Positions 25,097-32,820 of a stretch of DNA of 37,844 nucleotides are shown piece by piece. Source of the stretch: Oceaniovalibus sp. ACAM 378 (GTDB taxonomy: Bacteria > Pseudomonadota > Alphaproteobacteria > Rhodobacterales > Rhodobacteraceae); assembly GCF_008085915.1 (NCBI RefSeq), contig NZ_VSJK01000028.1:1-37844 (forward strand), given 5' to 3'. Below the pieces are notes generated by a model, which worked only from the letters and a program-made list of their open reading frames with translations, ran no database searches and had not been told where the DNA came from. Position numbers and translations under genes: made by a program. Numbering within the stretch: the first letter of the stretch is position 1; each line of letters opens with the position of its first letter.

Positions 25097-25143
25097 TGGT
25101 TGCGGGAGTAGGATTTGAACCTACGACCTTCAGGTTATGAGCC
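25097..25143 (-). other. attachment site: 3' fragment of initiator-type tRNA-Met(CAT)
   Basis: Read on the minus strand, the fragment runs from the last two bases of the 5' anticodon stem through loop CTCATAA (anticodon CAT), stem CCTGA, variable loop, a perfect T arm (GTAGG TTCAAAT CCTAC), acceptor strand TCCCGCA, discriminator A and CCA. The A at position 72 is the initiator feature (C1:A72 mismatch). The 5' part of the tRNA is replaced by unrelated DNA beyond 25143. This is the residue expected when an element integrates into the 3' half of a tRNA gene and rebuilds the gene at its other end. It is not a functional tRNA. Confidence 0.8.
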
Positions 25144-25282
25144 AAAGTTCTAGTAAATCCAATAACTTATAAATATCAATCGCTTGCGGGATAACCCTTT
25201 GATCAAGCGCGATTCCCCCCCTGCGCACACCAGCATTCGCCCGGATTAACCGGCAAAACCAGCGTGAAACATACAGTCGCAG

Positions 25283-25301
25283 GTTGATGTGGCGTTGATG
25301 T
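25283..25301. repeat. Direct repeat pair, 11-bp period (right of att)
   Basis: GTTGATGT at 25283-25290 and 25294-25301, on the island side of the tRNA fragment. It mirrors the GTTGACCT pair on the left side. Candidate arm-type integrase sites. Confidence 0.4.
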
Positions 25302-25471
25302 AGCCCGTTTGCCAACCCACCGTATAATGATCAGCAACTGTGGATATTTCTGTCAGTTCCGATTTTCCAACAGCCGAAATTCAACCCACGTCCTGCTGAA
25401 ATTATACTCGGAGACGAGCCTATATGGGTCCTTATTCAAACGTTTTCCCGGCCAATCGGCCATCCGAAAAC

Positions 25472-27256
25472 CTATTCATCCGTTTGTTGGCTTCGAGCAT
25501 AAAGTTCTGCTACCCACGGCGAGTGGTTTCCATCTTGATAAACAATGGACAGTTCTTTCCTGGGGCGAGTTACACCGACATAGAAGAGGCGACGGGCCTC
25601 TCGCAAGCCAGCTGAACTCTTCTTATCACGCGCGCTCGGGATATCTCCGTCGTTCATTCCAAACAAAATAACCGCATCGAATTCACGACCCTTCGCACTG
25701 TGTAGCGTGCTCATGTTGACGCGGCCGCTTCCCAAGATCCTTCCTGCAAAAACATTTAATGGCATGTCCTTTCCGCCAGCAGGATCGGTTTTTTGGATCA
25801 GATCGGCGCACACCTCCCACTCTGCATGCGGGTTCCGCGTCACCTTCTTCCAGCTCCCGATCAAGTCGAGTTCAAATTGCTTCAGCCACGAATGCGTACT
25901 TCCGATAGGTTCTTTCTTTCTTCGGAGGAATGAAATTAGCTGCTGTGACAACAAAGTCTCTTCTGCATCATTCGTCCGACGGTTGAAAACAAGCGATTGG
26001 GCTTGATTAAGAAGGCGTTCGTAAGGCGGATCCGCCTCCCGCCAACCGCCGGTCACCCAGCAAGCGCAAGCTTCAATAAATCGCGCCAATCTTGAGCTGC
26101 GTTTTATCAGAGCGTTTCCGTCGGTGCGAGCATATGGGATCCCCTCGCCATCAAGCGACAGTGCGATTTTGTCGCCAAGCCATGCTGCACGATATAGAAT
26201 GGCGACTTGTTCTCTAGGATGTCGCTCTAGAAGCGCAGGAAGCACCGTCGAAGCAATGGCTTCGGCCTGCCTATCGATCCCTCCTTGCACCTTCCAGAAT
26301 GTTAGTTCCCCCTCCGGCGCGGATTCCGGGCTTCGATAATCACGCTCTTCGCCCAGAGCGCCCATCGACGCACGAATAATCTTTGAACCGGATCGATAGT
26401 TGAATCTCAGCCGAACCACCCTAACATCAGGCCGCGCGGTCAGACTCTGCAGCAGATCAGGATTGGCGCCTGCAAAGCCATAGATCGACTGGTCAGCATC
26501 ACCCACGGCAAAGAGCCTAATCTCAGCTTTGAAGCAAAGCAGAAGCACCAGTTCGTGCAGTGCATGCCCTAGGTCTTGATATTCATCGACGAACAGGACT
26601 GGGAATCGGGCCCTAAGAGCGGAGCGTATCCACACAAAATCCTTGATCAGTCGGAAGGCGATCAGTGGCATGTCTTCAAAGTCAATTAGCCCGCGGCGTC
26701 GAAGCTCTGCCTCGTAGGCTTCAACGAAGTCTGCCAACTCTGGGTTGCGCCCTCGCCAATCCGGCGAACTACGATCAACATCACGACGACGTTTTTCCGA
26801 AGCAAAGCTCCAGCGTTTGTGCGGATCGGCCGCGTCGCTGGATATTGTCGCGTAAGCAGTTTCTACGGCTGCCCGGCACTCTGCAACAGTAGCAACTCGG
26901 AATTCCGTTGGAAGCAAACCTGGAATGCATCTTGCGTAGGGCATTATCACTTGCGTAAGGGCAAAGCTGTGAACCGTGCCTATAAAGCAACGGCCACCGC
27001 CCACTACCCCCAGTGTCGCTAAGCGGCCTTCCAGCTCAATGGCACATTCGTTGTTGTAGGTGATGCAAGCAACACCACGCGGATCCACAACATCTTCGAC
27101 CAGTGCACGCGCCATCGCAGTGGTTAGCGTCTTTGTTTTGCCACTGCCAGGACCCGCTAGGACGATGCAGTGGCCCCTCTCGCGGACAGCTTCGTTTTGC
27201 TCCGGATTTTTTGCGAGTTCGCCCAACGCCCGCGAAATTTCTTGGAAATTAGACAC
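25472..27256 (-). CDS. gajB: UvrD/PcrA-like helicase, Gabija GajB-type
   Basis: 594 residues, SF1 helicase. Motif I is VLAGPGSGKTKTLTTAMARA (residues 31-50), motif II FVDEYQDLGHAL, motif III VGDADQSIYGFAGAN, motif IV region LRFNYRSGSKIIRAS, motif V STLHSAKGREFDAVILFGMN and motif VI RRLFYVGVTRPRKEL. It lies directly after the OLD-type nuclease gene with an 8-base overlap, the GajA-GajB order of the Gabija phage-defence system. In that system GajB is thought to sense or process DNA ends and activate the GajA nuclease. It is cargo next to the island's att site. A generic repair helicase is less likely given the partner. Confidence 0.85.
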   Translation of the reverse strand: MSNFQEISRALGELAKNPEQNEAVRERGHCIVLAGPGSGKTKTLTTAMARALVEDVVDPRGVACITYNNECAIELEGRLATLGVVGGGRCFIGTVHSFALTQVIMPYARCIPGLLPTEFRVATVAECRAAVETAYATISSDAADPHKRWSFASEKRRRDVDRSSPDWRGRNPELADFVEAYEAELRRRGLIDFEDMPLIAFRLIKDFVWIRSALRARFPVLFVDEYQDLGHALHELVLLLCFKAEIRLFAVGDADQSIYGFAGANPDLLQSLTARPDVRVVRLRFNYRSGSKIIRASMGALGEERDYRSPESAPEGELTFWKVQGGIDRQAEAIASTVLPALLERHPREQVAILYRAAWLGDKIALSLDGEGIPYARTDGNALIKRSSRLARFIEACACWVTGGWREADPPYERLLNQAQSLVFNRRTNDAEETLLSQQLISFLRRKKEPIGSTHSWLKQFELDLIGSWKKVTRNPHAEWEVCADLIQKTDPAGGKDMPLNVFAGRILGSGRVNMSTLHSAKGREFDAVILFGMNDGDIPSARDKKSSAGLREARRLFYVGVTRPRKELSIVYQDGNHSPWVAELYARSQQTDE

Positions 27257-29030
27257 GGTCTACAACGAACTGCACTGCAGCAGAGATGTATGCCGGTGGA
27301 GCCAAACCGTCTGGTAATTTCTTCGCAAGTTTAGCGCTGAGGCGACCTTTGCCTATGTCAGCCACCATTGCGAGGAGGTGTGCAGAGTCGACCTGAGTTC
27401 CTGATCGCCAATTGGCGATCCGGGCGCTGCGCGTCGGCCCAAATCCCTGTTCGCCCAGAATATCGAGTAGAGTTGTCTGAAGGCCCGCGGTGTTGGCTAC
27501 TGAGATTTCAAAGGTTAAGTCATTGAGGAAGTATCCTGCCTTTGACGCAGCGGCACTAAACTTCGCGTGGTCACTGGACTCCCATTTTGCCCGTTCCTCC
27601 TGTGTGAACTTCGGACGACCTGTAAGCAATCGCTTGTCGTCAATTAGATCGAGAACGCGGGTCAAACCCAAAGGAAGCTTGCTTCCATCAAGGGGATCCC
27701 AATCGGTGATCACAGAGAATGGAAGGCCGAGGCACGCCGCAAGTTTGACGTAAGGCCGAAAATTGGTCCCAGCAACATTGCAGACTGCGATGCCCAGGCG
27801 GTCAAGATTGCTACCCATTGAGTCGGCGAAGACAGGAACCAGCGCCTCCTCGGCATCACCTTCTACAAAAAGTACCCCACGAGAGAACAATATCTCGGAA
27901 CGGGTCGCTGTGAGATAGCGTTCTATATCTTCTAATTCTTCAGCGGTGACCGGTAGATTTGCCAAAGAGTACGCCTTCGTCGCACCGTCCACAGCCCGCA
28001 GCTGCACAATCGAACGGACTGGGGCAACTGCCGCGAGTGTTGGTGAGTGGCTGGTCACAATAAGTGCTTGGGCTGTATCTCCGTCATTAAACAGTTTGTC
28101 GAACACAGCCCTCTGCAGTTGGGGATGGAGATGTGCTTCTGGCTCCTCGATGCACAGAAGTGAATAATTCCGTTCATTTTTTGCTCGACGCCAAGCGAAC
28201 TCAGCAAGCTTGAGCGCGATAAGGGCAACGTTCGCTGAACCAAGACTGGCTTCGGCGATACCGCGCTTACCGTTGTCGATGAACATCGCAATTGACCGAA
28301 AAAGGCGAAGAGGGTCTGTCGGAGCAAATCGCAAGCGTGCATCAATATCTTGAGAGGTGCCTGCAAGGTCGAGTATCCCAGAACGAAGCGAGGTTTCGAG
28401 ATCCTGTATCGACTGAAAACCCTCAAGCTTTTTTGTTGCGCCTTCCAAGTCTGAGGCGACGGCGTCAAGATCAGCACGGCTGACCGAAGCAATTGCGTCT
28501 TCTAACAAGGGTCTCAGCGGAGAACTCCGCCACGAACCTAACTGTGCTTCCGCGTCGCGAAGTGCATCTAGCATGTCGATAGCAATACGACGGCGCACAC
28601 GATTTGGTATTGATCGCGCCTCATCTCCTCCGCCATAGACGATGAACTCGAAATCCTCCCCAGATTGTGGGGTGCCTAAAACTTCCGGCTTCTTTCGGAA
28701 TACATAACTTAAGCGTGCTATTTCGGGATCTGCTGCTATTCGGAAATCGGTCAGCAGCGCAAGTAGAGCATCATCCGTGTCAAATTCAGCGAAATCTAGA
28801 TGAACCTCAATCTGTGGAGCCGTCGTTAAGTCGCAGCCATCCCAGAAGTCTGAAAGCTTAAGCTGTCGTGTAGAATCTGAGAGCATTGGGTCTAGAACCA
28901 GACGGATTGCAAATAGCAGGTTGCTTTTCCCGACTCGGTTCTCCCCTAAAAGAACAACGTTGCGCGAGAGCGGTACATCTACCGCTTGAAAATTTCGGAA
29001 GTTACGAACGCTAAGATTTGAAAGTCGCAC
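27249..29030 (-). CDS. gajA: OLD-family ATPase/TOPRIM nuclease, Gabija GajA-type
   Basis: About 593 residues from the GTG at 29030 (a TTG at 29093 would add 21 poorly conserved residues). N-terminal ABC-type ATPase: LSVRNFRNF, Walker A GENRVGKSNLL at 29-39, signature region LGSANVALIALKLAEF, Walker B LLCIEEPEAHLHPQLQ and H-loop TSHSP. The C-terminal TOPRIM nuclease has LFVEGDAEEALVPVFAD (catalytic Glu) and the acidic VITDWDP. Class 2 OLD proteins paired with a UvrD-like helicase are GajA of Gabija, a site-specific DNA-nicking nuclease held back by nucleotides and released when phage infection depletes them. First gene of the pair. Confidence 0.85.
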   Translation of the reverse strand: MRLSNLSVRNFRNFQAVDVPLSRNVVLLGENRVGKSNLLFAIRLVLDPMLSDSTRQLKLSDFWDGCDLTTAPQIEVHLDFAEFDTDDALLALLTDFRIAADPEIARLSYVFRKKPEVLGTPQSGEDFEFIVYGGGDEARSIPNRVRRRIAIDMLDALRDAEAQLGSWRSSPLRPLLEDAIASVSRADLDAVASDLEGATKKLEGFQSIQDLETSLRSGILDLAGTSQDIDARLRFAPTDPLRLFRSIAMFIDNGKRGIAEASLGSANVALIALKLAEFAWRRAKNERNYSLLCIEEPEAHLHPQLQRAVFDKLFNDGDTAQALIVTSHSPTLAAVAPVRSIVQLRAVDGATKAYSLANLPVTAEELEDIERYLTATRSEILFSRGVLFVEGDAEEALVPVFADSMGSNLDRLGIAVCNVAGTNFRPYVKLAACLGLPFSVITDWDPLDGSKLPLGLTRVLDLIDDKRLLTGRPKFTQEERAKWESSDHAKFSAAASKAGYFLNDLTFEISVANTAGLQTTLLDILGEQGFGPTRSARIANWRSGTQVDSAHLLAMVADIGKGRLSAKLAKKLPDGLAPPAYISAAVQFVVDRV

Positions 29031-29253
29031 TAAAGTTTCCGATTCATTTTGTATTGTCCGCTCAGCTTGGGCTTCGCCTAATGAGAGAGTCAACGTGCCG
29101 ATGAAGCCCGTAGACCAGCATGATGGAAAAGCTTAGACAAATGGTCCCCCACCAGACCCACAAACAGGTTTTAAACTTAATCGCAGCCACTCCACACCTG
29201 CCTGAATTTTATCCACAACTTCATTTCTTCCCCCTCTTGCTCCGAATCGAAGC
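29031..29253. other. Spacer upstream of the Gabija operon
   Basis: AT-richer stretch with no gene. It should carry the promoter for the Gabija operon on the minus strand. The TTG alternative start of GajA lies inside it at 29093. No clear -35/-10 pair was assigned. Confidence 0.35.
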
Positions 29254-29376
29254 CTACTTCAACTTGCGCGTGTGGGGAGAGCAGTCCTCAACCAAAAGCA
29301 TAACAGGTCTATCGGAATGGCACTTTGGACAAGGTCGCGGCGCTCTGGCGCTCTGAACGGCGTTGTCTCCGATCAT
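29254..29376 (-). CDS. Small zinc-ribbon-like protein, C-terminally truncated
   Basis: Forty residues starting at an ATG with GGAGTAAGT upstream. The text RPCPKCHSDRPVMLLVEDCS contains one CxxC knuckle like that of short zinc-ribbon proteins of this bacterial group, which carry a second CxxC about 20 residues later. Here the frame ends (RKLK, stop) before the second knuckle, so the protein may be truncated or may bind metal only as a dimer. It is divergent from the gene at 29458. It could also be a chance frame. Confidence 0.35.
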   Translation of the reverse strand: MIGDNAVQSARAPRPCPKCHSDRPVMLLVEDCSPHTRKLK

Positions 29377-29457
29377 ACTTACTCCGCGCTTTCCCGGCGC
29401 GGGTAGCAGGCGGTTTGAGTACGGCTCGTCCTCTGTCCAGATGAGGAGGTATCGATC

Positions 29458-30057
29458 ATGGCCCTGCCGCCGCGCGTGTTTTTCACCCTTCACGAGGCCT
29501 CCGCGCGCTGGGGTTGTAACATCGCAGATATCGCGGCCTGGGCCGATACGGACAGATTTCAGATCCTGACCGGGATCGCAGCTGTCCGCTGTGGCGAGGA
29601 CATCGTTGCAGGCAAGGTCGTCCTGTCCCCGATGGAATTGCTCCCGCTGTTCCGTCGGTGTGGCACAGGCCCATCTGAAGGTATGATGCGGCGCATCCAA
29701 CCTTTGGGTCGCCAGGATTGGCTGCTGATCACGGAACCCGCTGGCGGCATTCCTGTTGGTTTGGCCGACATGATGATCCTGGCTGAAGACGTCCACACGT
29801 TTGAAGAGGAAAACGATATGGTTCGGCGTGTGGCGACAGGGCCCGGTGCCGCAACATCCTATGACTGGGAGGGGATGATGGTTGCCCTGATCCTGCGTAT
29901 TCACGACCACGGGTTTCCCCCGACCCAAGCCGAGTTGGTCGCCGAGATGCAGGAATGGTTCGCGGATCAGACGAATGGCAAGAAGATGCCCGACAGCCGC
30001 AGCATTCGGCGGCGGATCACGCCAATATGGAAAGCCGTGCGGCGGGAGGATGCGTGA
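29458..30057 (+). CDS. Island protein of unknown function (HTH-like N-terminus)
   Basis: 199 residues with an ideal site (GATGAGGAGGTATCG) before the ATG. The N-terminus FFTLHEASARWGCNIADIAA resembles the DNA-binding helices of MerR/AlpA-type or phage HTH proteins. The rest has no motif known to me; its C-terminal third is helical and basic (DSRSIRRRITPIWKAVRRED). It ends 26 bp before the convergent integrase stop. I believe related proteins occur beside integrases in Rhodobacteraceae islands, so a regulator of the element is plausible but unproven. Confidence 0.75.
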   Translation: MALPPRVFFTLHEASARWGCNIADIAAWADTDRFQILTGIAAVRCGEDIVAGKVVLSPMELLPLFRRCGTGPSEGMMRRIQPLGRQDWLLITEPAGGIPVGLADMMILAEDVHTFEEENDMVRRVATGPGAATSYDWEGMMVALILRIHDHGFPPTQAELVAEMQEWFADQTNGKKMPDSRSIRRRITPIWKAVRREDA

Positions 30058-30082
30058 TGATCCGGGTCCGCGCCGGGCCGCG

Positions 30083-31348
30083 TCAGGCCGACTTGGCGTC
30101 GCCGTGATCGCCCGCGTCATGGACCAGCCGGGGTTTCGACCGAAACGCAATGGCGACGGCATCGACCCCGGCGCGCAGGGGCGAGTCCATCAGGTGCGCA
30201 TAGCGCAGGGTCGTCTGCATCTGGCTGTGGCCCAGCAGCTTGCCGATAATTTCCAGTGACGCACCGCCACTCACCAGCAGCGAGGCGAAGGTGTGGCGCA
30301 GGTCGTGGATGTGCACATCAGACAACCCGCATGTCTTCTGGATCTGCGCCCAGAATCGGCGCACCTCCTGCACCGGCTGGCCAGGCACATCTCCGGGGAA
30401 CAGCCACGGGTTGCCGCGCGGAACCAAAAGCTGACGCTGGCGCACGATGGCTGCCGTTTCGTCCGAGATTGGCACGCGGTGCGCGCGGCGTTGTTTCGTC
30501 ATGGCGGGCGGCTTTGACCAGCTCATGTGTTCGAGGTTGAACTGTTCGAACTGCGCCTGTCGCACCTCGCCCAACCGGGCACCGGTCAGCATGCACATCC
30601 GGATGATGTCAGCAGCGCGGCGATCTTCCGCAGCATCCAGAGCTGCCGCGAGGCTGGCGATTTCTTCCTGCGATAGAAACCGTTCGCGCGGGGTTTCGAT
30701 GCGCCGATGGAAGCGCTGGGCAGGGTTGTCCTCGCACCATCCCCATTGGACGGCCAGTGTGAACATCTTGCGTAGGACTTCGCCGATGCGGTTGGCGCGC
30801 ACCGGCGTAGGCTTCGCGGGCTGCAATTTGCGCGCCCGGTTGTTGGGCTTGTCCTTGTGCGGGCGAGCCCGGCCCGCGGCAATTTTGGTCAGCAGCTTAT
30901 CGACGTCGGTTTGCGTGATTTCCGTCACCAGTTTGCGGCCCCAGACAGGTGCCACCAGCTTTGCCAGTGCAGATCGCTGGTCGGCGGCACTGCGTTCTGA
31001 CAGCTTCGGCAGATGCTCGGCGCAGTAGCGGTCGATCAGGTCCGTGACGCGAGGAGCCTCACGTTTGGTTTCGCGCTGGGCAAGCGGATCGCCCCCGGCG
31101 TCGATGTCCCGGCGCAGTTCTTTAGCCCGCTCCCGCGCCGCTGATACGGACCAGTCCGGCCAGCGTGCGAAGGTCATCCGGCGCTGTCGCCCGGCGTTGC
31201 GGTAATCGAGCGTGAAGGCCCGACCGCCGCCGCGATAGATGCAGGCGGCAAAGCCGCGCACCTCCGTGTCGAAGATCTGGTAGTCGCGCCCAGCAGCAGG
31301 TTCGGCCTCGCGGAGCACTTTTTCGGTCAGTTTGATGCGTTCGGGCAT
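30083..31348 (-). CDS. int: Tyrosine-type site-specific integrase
   Basis: 421 residues from the ATG at 31348 (MPERIKLTEK; an earlier ATG adds nine residues). It has an N-terminal arm-binding domain of the DUF4102 type (YQIFDTEVRGFAACIYRGG and FTLDYRNAGRQRRMTFARWP), a core-binding SAM-like domain and a catalytic domain with TGARLGEVR (first Arg), VHIHDLRHTFASLL (His-x-x-Arg), LLGHSQMQTTLRYAHL (His and the Tyr nucleophile in RYAH). It integrates and excises the island, presumably at the tRNA fragment 5 kb away; the intervening DNA is the Gabija cargo. The promoter lies in the repeat-rich 31349-31931 spacer. Confidence 0.92.
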   Translation of the reverse strand: MPERIKLTEKVLREAEPAAGRDYQIFDTEVRGFAACIYRGGGRAFTLDYRNAGRQRRMTFARWPDWSVSAARERAKELRRDIDAGGDPLAQRETKREAPRVTDLIDRYCAEHLPKLSERSAADQRSALAKLVAPVWGRKLVTEITQTDVDKLLTKIAAGRARPHKDKPNNRARKLQPAKPTPVRANRIGEVLRKMFTLAVQWGWCEDNPAQRFHRRIETPRERFLSQEEIASLAAALDAAEDRRAADIIRMCMLTGARLGEVRQAQFEQFNLEHMSWSKPPAMTKQRRAHRVPISDETAAIVRQRQLLVPRGNPWLFPGDVPGQPVQEVRRFWAQIQKTCGLSDVHIHDLRHTFASLLVSGGASLEIIGKLLGHSQMQTTLRYAHLMDSPLRAGVDAVAIAFRSKPRLVHDAGDHGDAKSA

Positions 31349-31417
31349 GCGTTGGATCCTTCTTGCATCCGACATGAGGCGTGGTTTCGCCGCACTATCA
31401 AGTCAAGCATGCGGACC

Positions 31418-31471
31418 CGGGTGGCAGGGAGGCAGAGGGTGGCGGAAAGGTCGCCATCATTGCGCCACCCC
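31418..31471 (-). repeat. 54-bp inverted repeat, left copy
   Basis: Read on the minus strand it begins GGGGTGGCGCAA, includes CCTTTCCGCCACCCT and ends TGCCACCCG. It matches the copy at 31800-31853 at most positions. Within each copy GGTGGCG and CGCCACC can pair as a hairpin. Confidence 0.7.
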
Positions 31472-31621
31472 ATGTTTTTATGGCGTTCCGGCTCTGGGCA
31501 GATCGGCGGACAGGGCCGCCCATCCCGATCCGAAACATGAATCGTGGCCAAGGATGGCTCCCTCCAGGAGAAAATCCCCAACAAGACCGGCGCGAATTTG
31601 CGAATATCCAATGAAATCAAT

Positions 31622-31653
31622 GGGTGGCAGGGGTGCCATGCCGGATGCCACCC
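31622..31653. repeat. Partial third copy of the GGGTGGC/GCCACCC element
   Basis: GGGTGGCAGGGGTGCCATG and then ATGCCACCCC: a hairpin-forming dyad that shares the ends of the 54-bp repeats but is shorter, midway between them. Confidence 0.45.
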
Positions 31654-31799
31654 CCTCTTTGCCCACCAACGCCCGTCAAAGCCTGTCAATCCGGCTGTTC
31701 GCAGGTGTTTGCAGCTTAGGTGTCCATTTCGGCCCCGGGCCGCGAAGTCTCGCACAGCGCCACTCCACGCTCATCAACGCCGAGAACCCAATAAAATAA

Positions 31800-31853
31800 G
31801 GGGTGGCGCAAGAGCGGCTTCCTTTCCGCCACCCTGCGCCTTCCCGCCACCCC
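31800..31853 (+). repeat. 54-bp inverted repeat, right copy
   Basis: GGGGTGGCGCAAG, then CCTTTCCGCCACCCT, ending CCGCCACCCC. It is the inverted partner of 31418-31471, 329 bp away, just upstream of the AlpA-like gene. Confidence 0.7.
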
Positions 31854-31931
31854 TTCGGCCCTGCGCTCACTGCTCTGAGCAAACGCCCCCCGACGCACAC
31901 CGTCACCGGGCTCAGAAACAGGGAGACCCCG

Positions 31932-32189
31932 ATGCCGCATCTCGGATCGATGCCAGACCCAAAGGACAAACGACGCACGCTGCTGGTTGGCTGGATCAGC
32001 CGTCTTGATCTCGCGCTGGAGCTCGGCCTGTCGGTCGACACACTGCGCCGCTGGGAGGCCCAGCGCTTTGGACCGCCCTGCGTGCGCGCCGGTCGGAAGG
32101 TTTATTACCGCCGCGCCGCCGTCGAAGAATGGCTGGAAGAGCAGGAGCAAGCCGCCCCGCGGCGCCGCCGTTCAGGAGGGCGTCGGTGA
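31932..32189 (+). CDS. AlpA/MerR-like helix-turn-helix protein (putative excisionase/regulator)
   Basis: 85 residues from the ATG at 31932 (CAGGGAGA upstream). The winged HTH is clear: RLDLALELGLSVDTLRRWEA, then FGPPCVRAGRKVYYRRAAVE and EWLEEQ, the layout of excisionase/AlpA-type DNA-binding proteins, followed by a basic tail (PRRRRSGGRR). An earlier ATG at 31803 lies in the repeat region and is unlikely. First gene of the plus-strand island operon. It probably binds DNA in the int/alpA spacer and favours excision or represses int. Confidence 0.82.
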   Translation: MPHLGSMPDPKDKRRTLLVGWISRLDLALELGLSVDTLRRWEAQRFGPPCVRAGRKVYYRRAAVEEWLEEQEQAAPRRRRSGGRR

Positions 32190-32428
32190 TGGTCAGTCAA
32201 AACCGCAAATCCGACTGGCCCGCTGATCGGCTGGCAGAGGCACGTGCCGTCATCGCCAATGTCGCGCATCATTCCGACCACCTGATCCGGCTCGCCTGCA
32301 ATGTCCTGGCCGCCCATGGCGACACCCCGGCCGAGCGTGAAGGCGCACAGCGGCTGTTGGTGGTGATCGACGCAAGGCGGCCGGTGCGGCGTGCCCAGCG
32401 CGAAGAGAACGGGAGGACCGCTCGATGA
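32189..32428 (+). CDS. Small island protein of unknown function
   Basis: 79 residues starting at the ATG that overlaps the previous stop by one base (TGATG), with AGGAGG upstream. It is largely helical (LAEARAVIANVAHHSDHLIR) with a basic C-terminus. Its stop overlaps the next ATG (ATGA). Position and tight coupling support a real gene; function not recognised. Confidence 0.65.
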   Translation: MVSQNRKSDWPADRLAEARAVIANVAHHSDHLIRLACNVLAAHGDTPAEREGAQRLLVVIDARRPVRRAQREENGRTAR

Positions 32429-32820
32429 CGCGCCGCGGCACACCCGAAGCTGATCTGCAGCGTGCCGTCGTGCAGGCCCTGCGCCTCGCGCTGCCCCGCA
32501 CGGCAATCATCCATCACTGCGCCAACGAGGTGACCGAGGCTGGCCCCCGCGGCGCAAAGCGCCAGGCGATCCTCGTCGGCATGGGCGTCCATGCGGGTTT
32601 TGCCGATCTGATGGTCCTCTGCGACGGCCGCGTGCTGTTCCTCGAGCTGAAAGCGCCGAAAGGGCGGTTGCGTCAGCCGCAGGAGACCTTCCGCGATACG
32701 GTGCTGGCGCAGGGCTTTGGCTGGGCGCTGGTGCGCAGCCTCGACGATGCGCTGGGCGCGCTGGTCGATCACGGTTTTACGACGCGCATTGCGCCCCCTG
32801 TGCGGAGGCCCGCGCCATGA
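32425..32820 (+). CDS. VRR-NUC domain nuclease
   Basis: 131 residues, a stand-alone VRR-NUC (PD-(D/E)xK superfamily) protein as found in phages. It starts PEADLQRAVVQALRLALP; the nuclease core is AILVGMGVHAGFADLMVLCD with the catalytic Asp, VLFLELKAPKGRLRQPQETF with the E-x-K pair and Gln, and GFGWALVRSLDDALGAL. Such enzymes cut branched DNA such as Holliday junctions, useful for element replication or recombination. Both ends overlap neighbours by four bases. Confidence 0.88.
   Translation: MTRRGTPEADLQRAVVQALRLALPRTAIIHHCANEVTEAGPRGAKRQAILVGMGVHAGFADLMVLCDGRVLFLELKAPKGRLRQPQETFRDTVLAQGFGWALVRSLDDALGALVDHGFTTRIAPPVRRPAP

Larger units (their letters stand above)
31349..31931. promoter_or_regulatory. 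Divergent int/alpA control region with repeats
   Basis: 583 bp without a convincing gene between the integrase and the AlpA-like gene. It contains two 54-bp inverted copies (31418-31471 and 31800-31853) of an element rich in GGGTGGC/GCCACCC, and a third partial copy at 31622-31653. It should hold the promoters for both directions, and possibly binding sites for the AlpA-like protein or integrase, or a replication origin of the excised form. Confidence 0.5.

Noticed and set aside
25097-25143. Functional tRNA gene
   Set aside because: Only the 3' part from the anticodon region is present; D arm and 5' acceptor strand are missing.
25472-29030. Retron, Septu or plain repair genes
   Set aside because: No reverse transcriptase or HNH partner; TOPRIM-bearing OLD plus UvrD-like helicase matches Gabija best.
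29254-30162. Long minus-strand frame of 302 codons
   Set aside because: It is antisense to the well-supported gene at 29458-30057; only its last 40 codons, with their own start and ribosome site, look real.
31544-32008. Plus-strand frames in the int/alpA spacer
   Set aside because: They run through the inverted repeats, lack ribosome sites and encode nothing recognisable.
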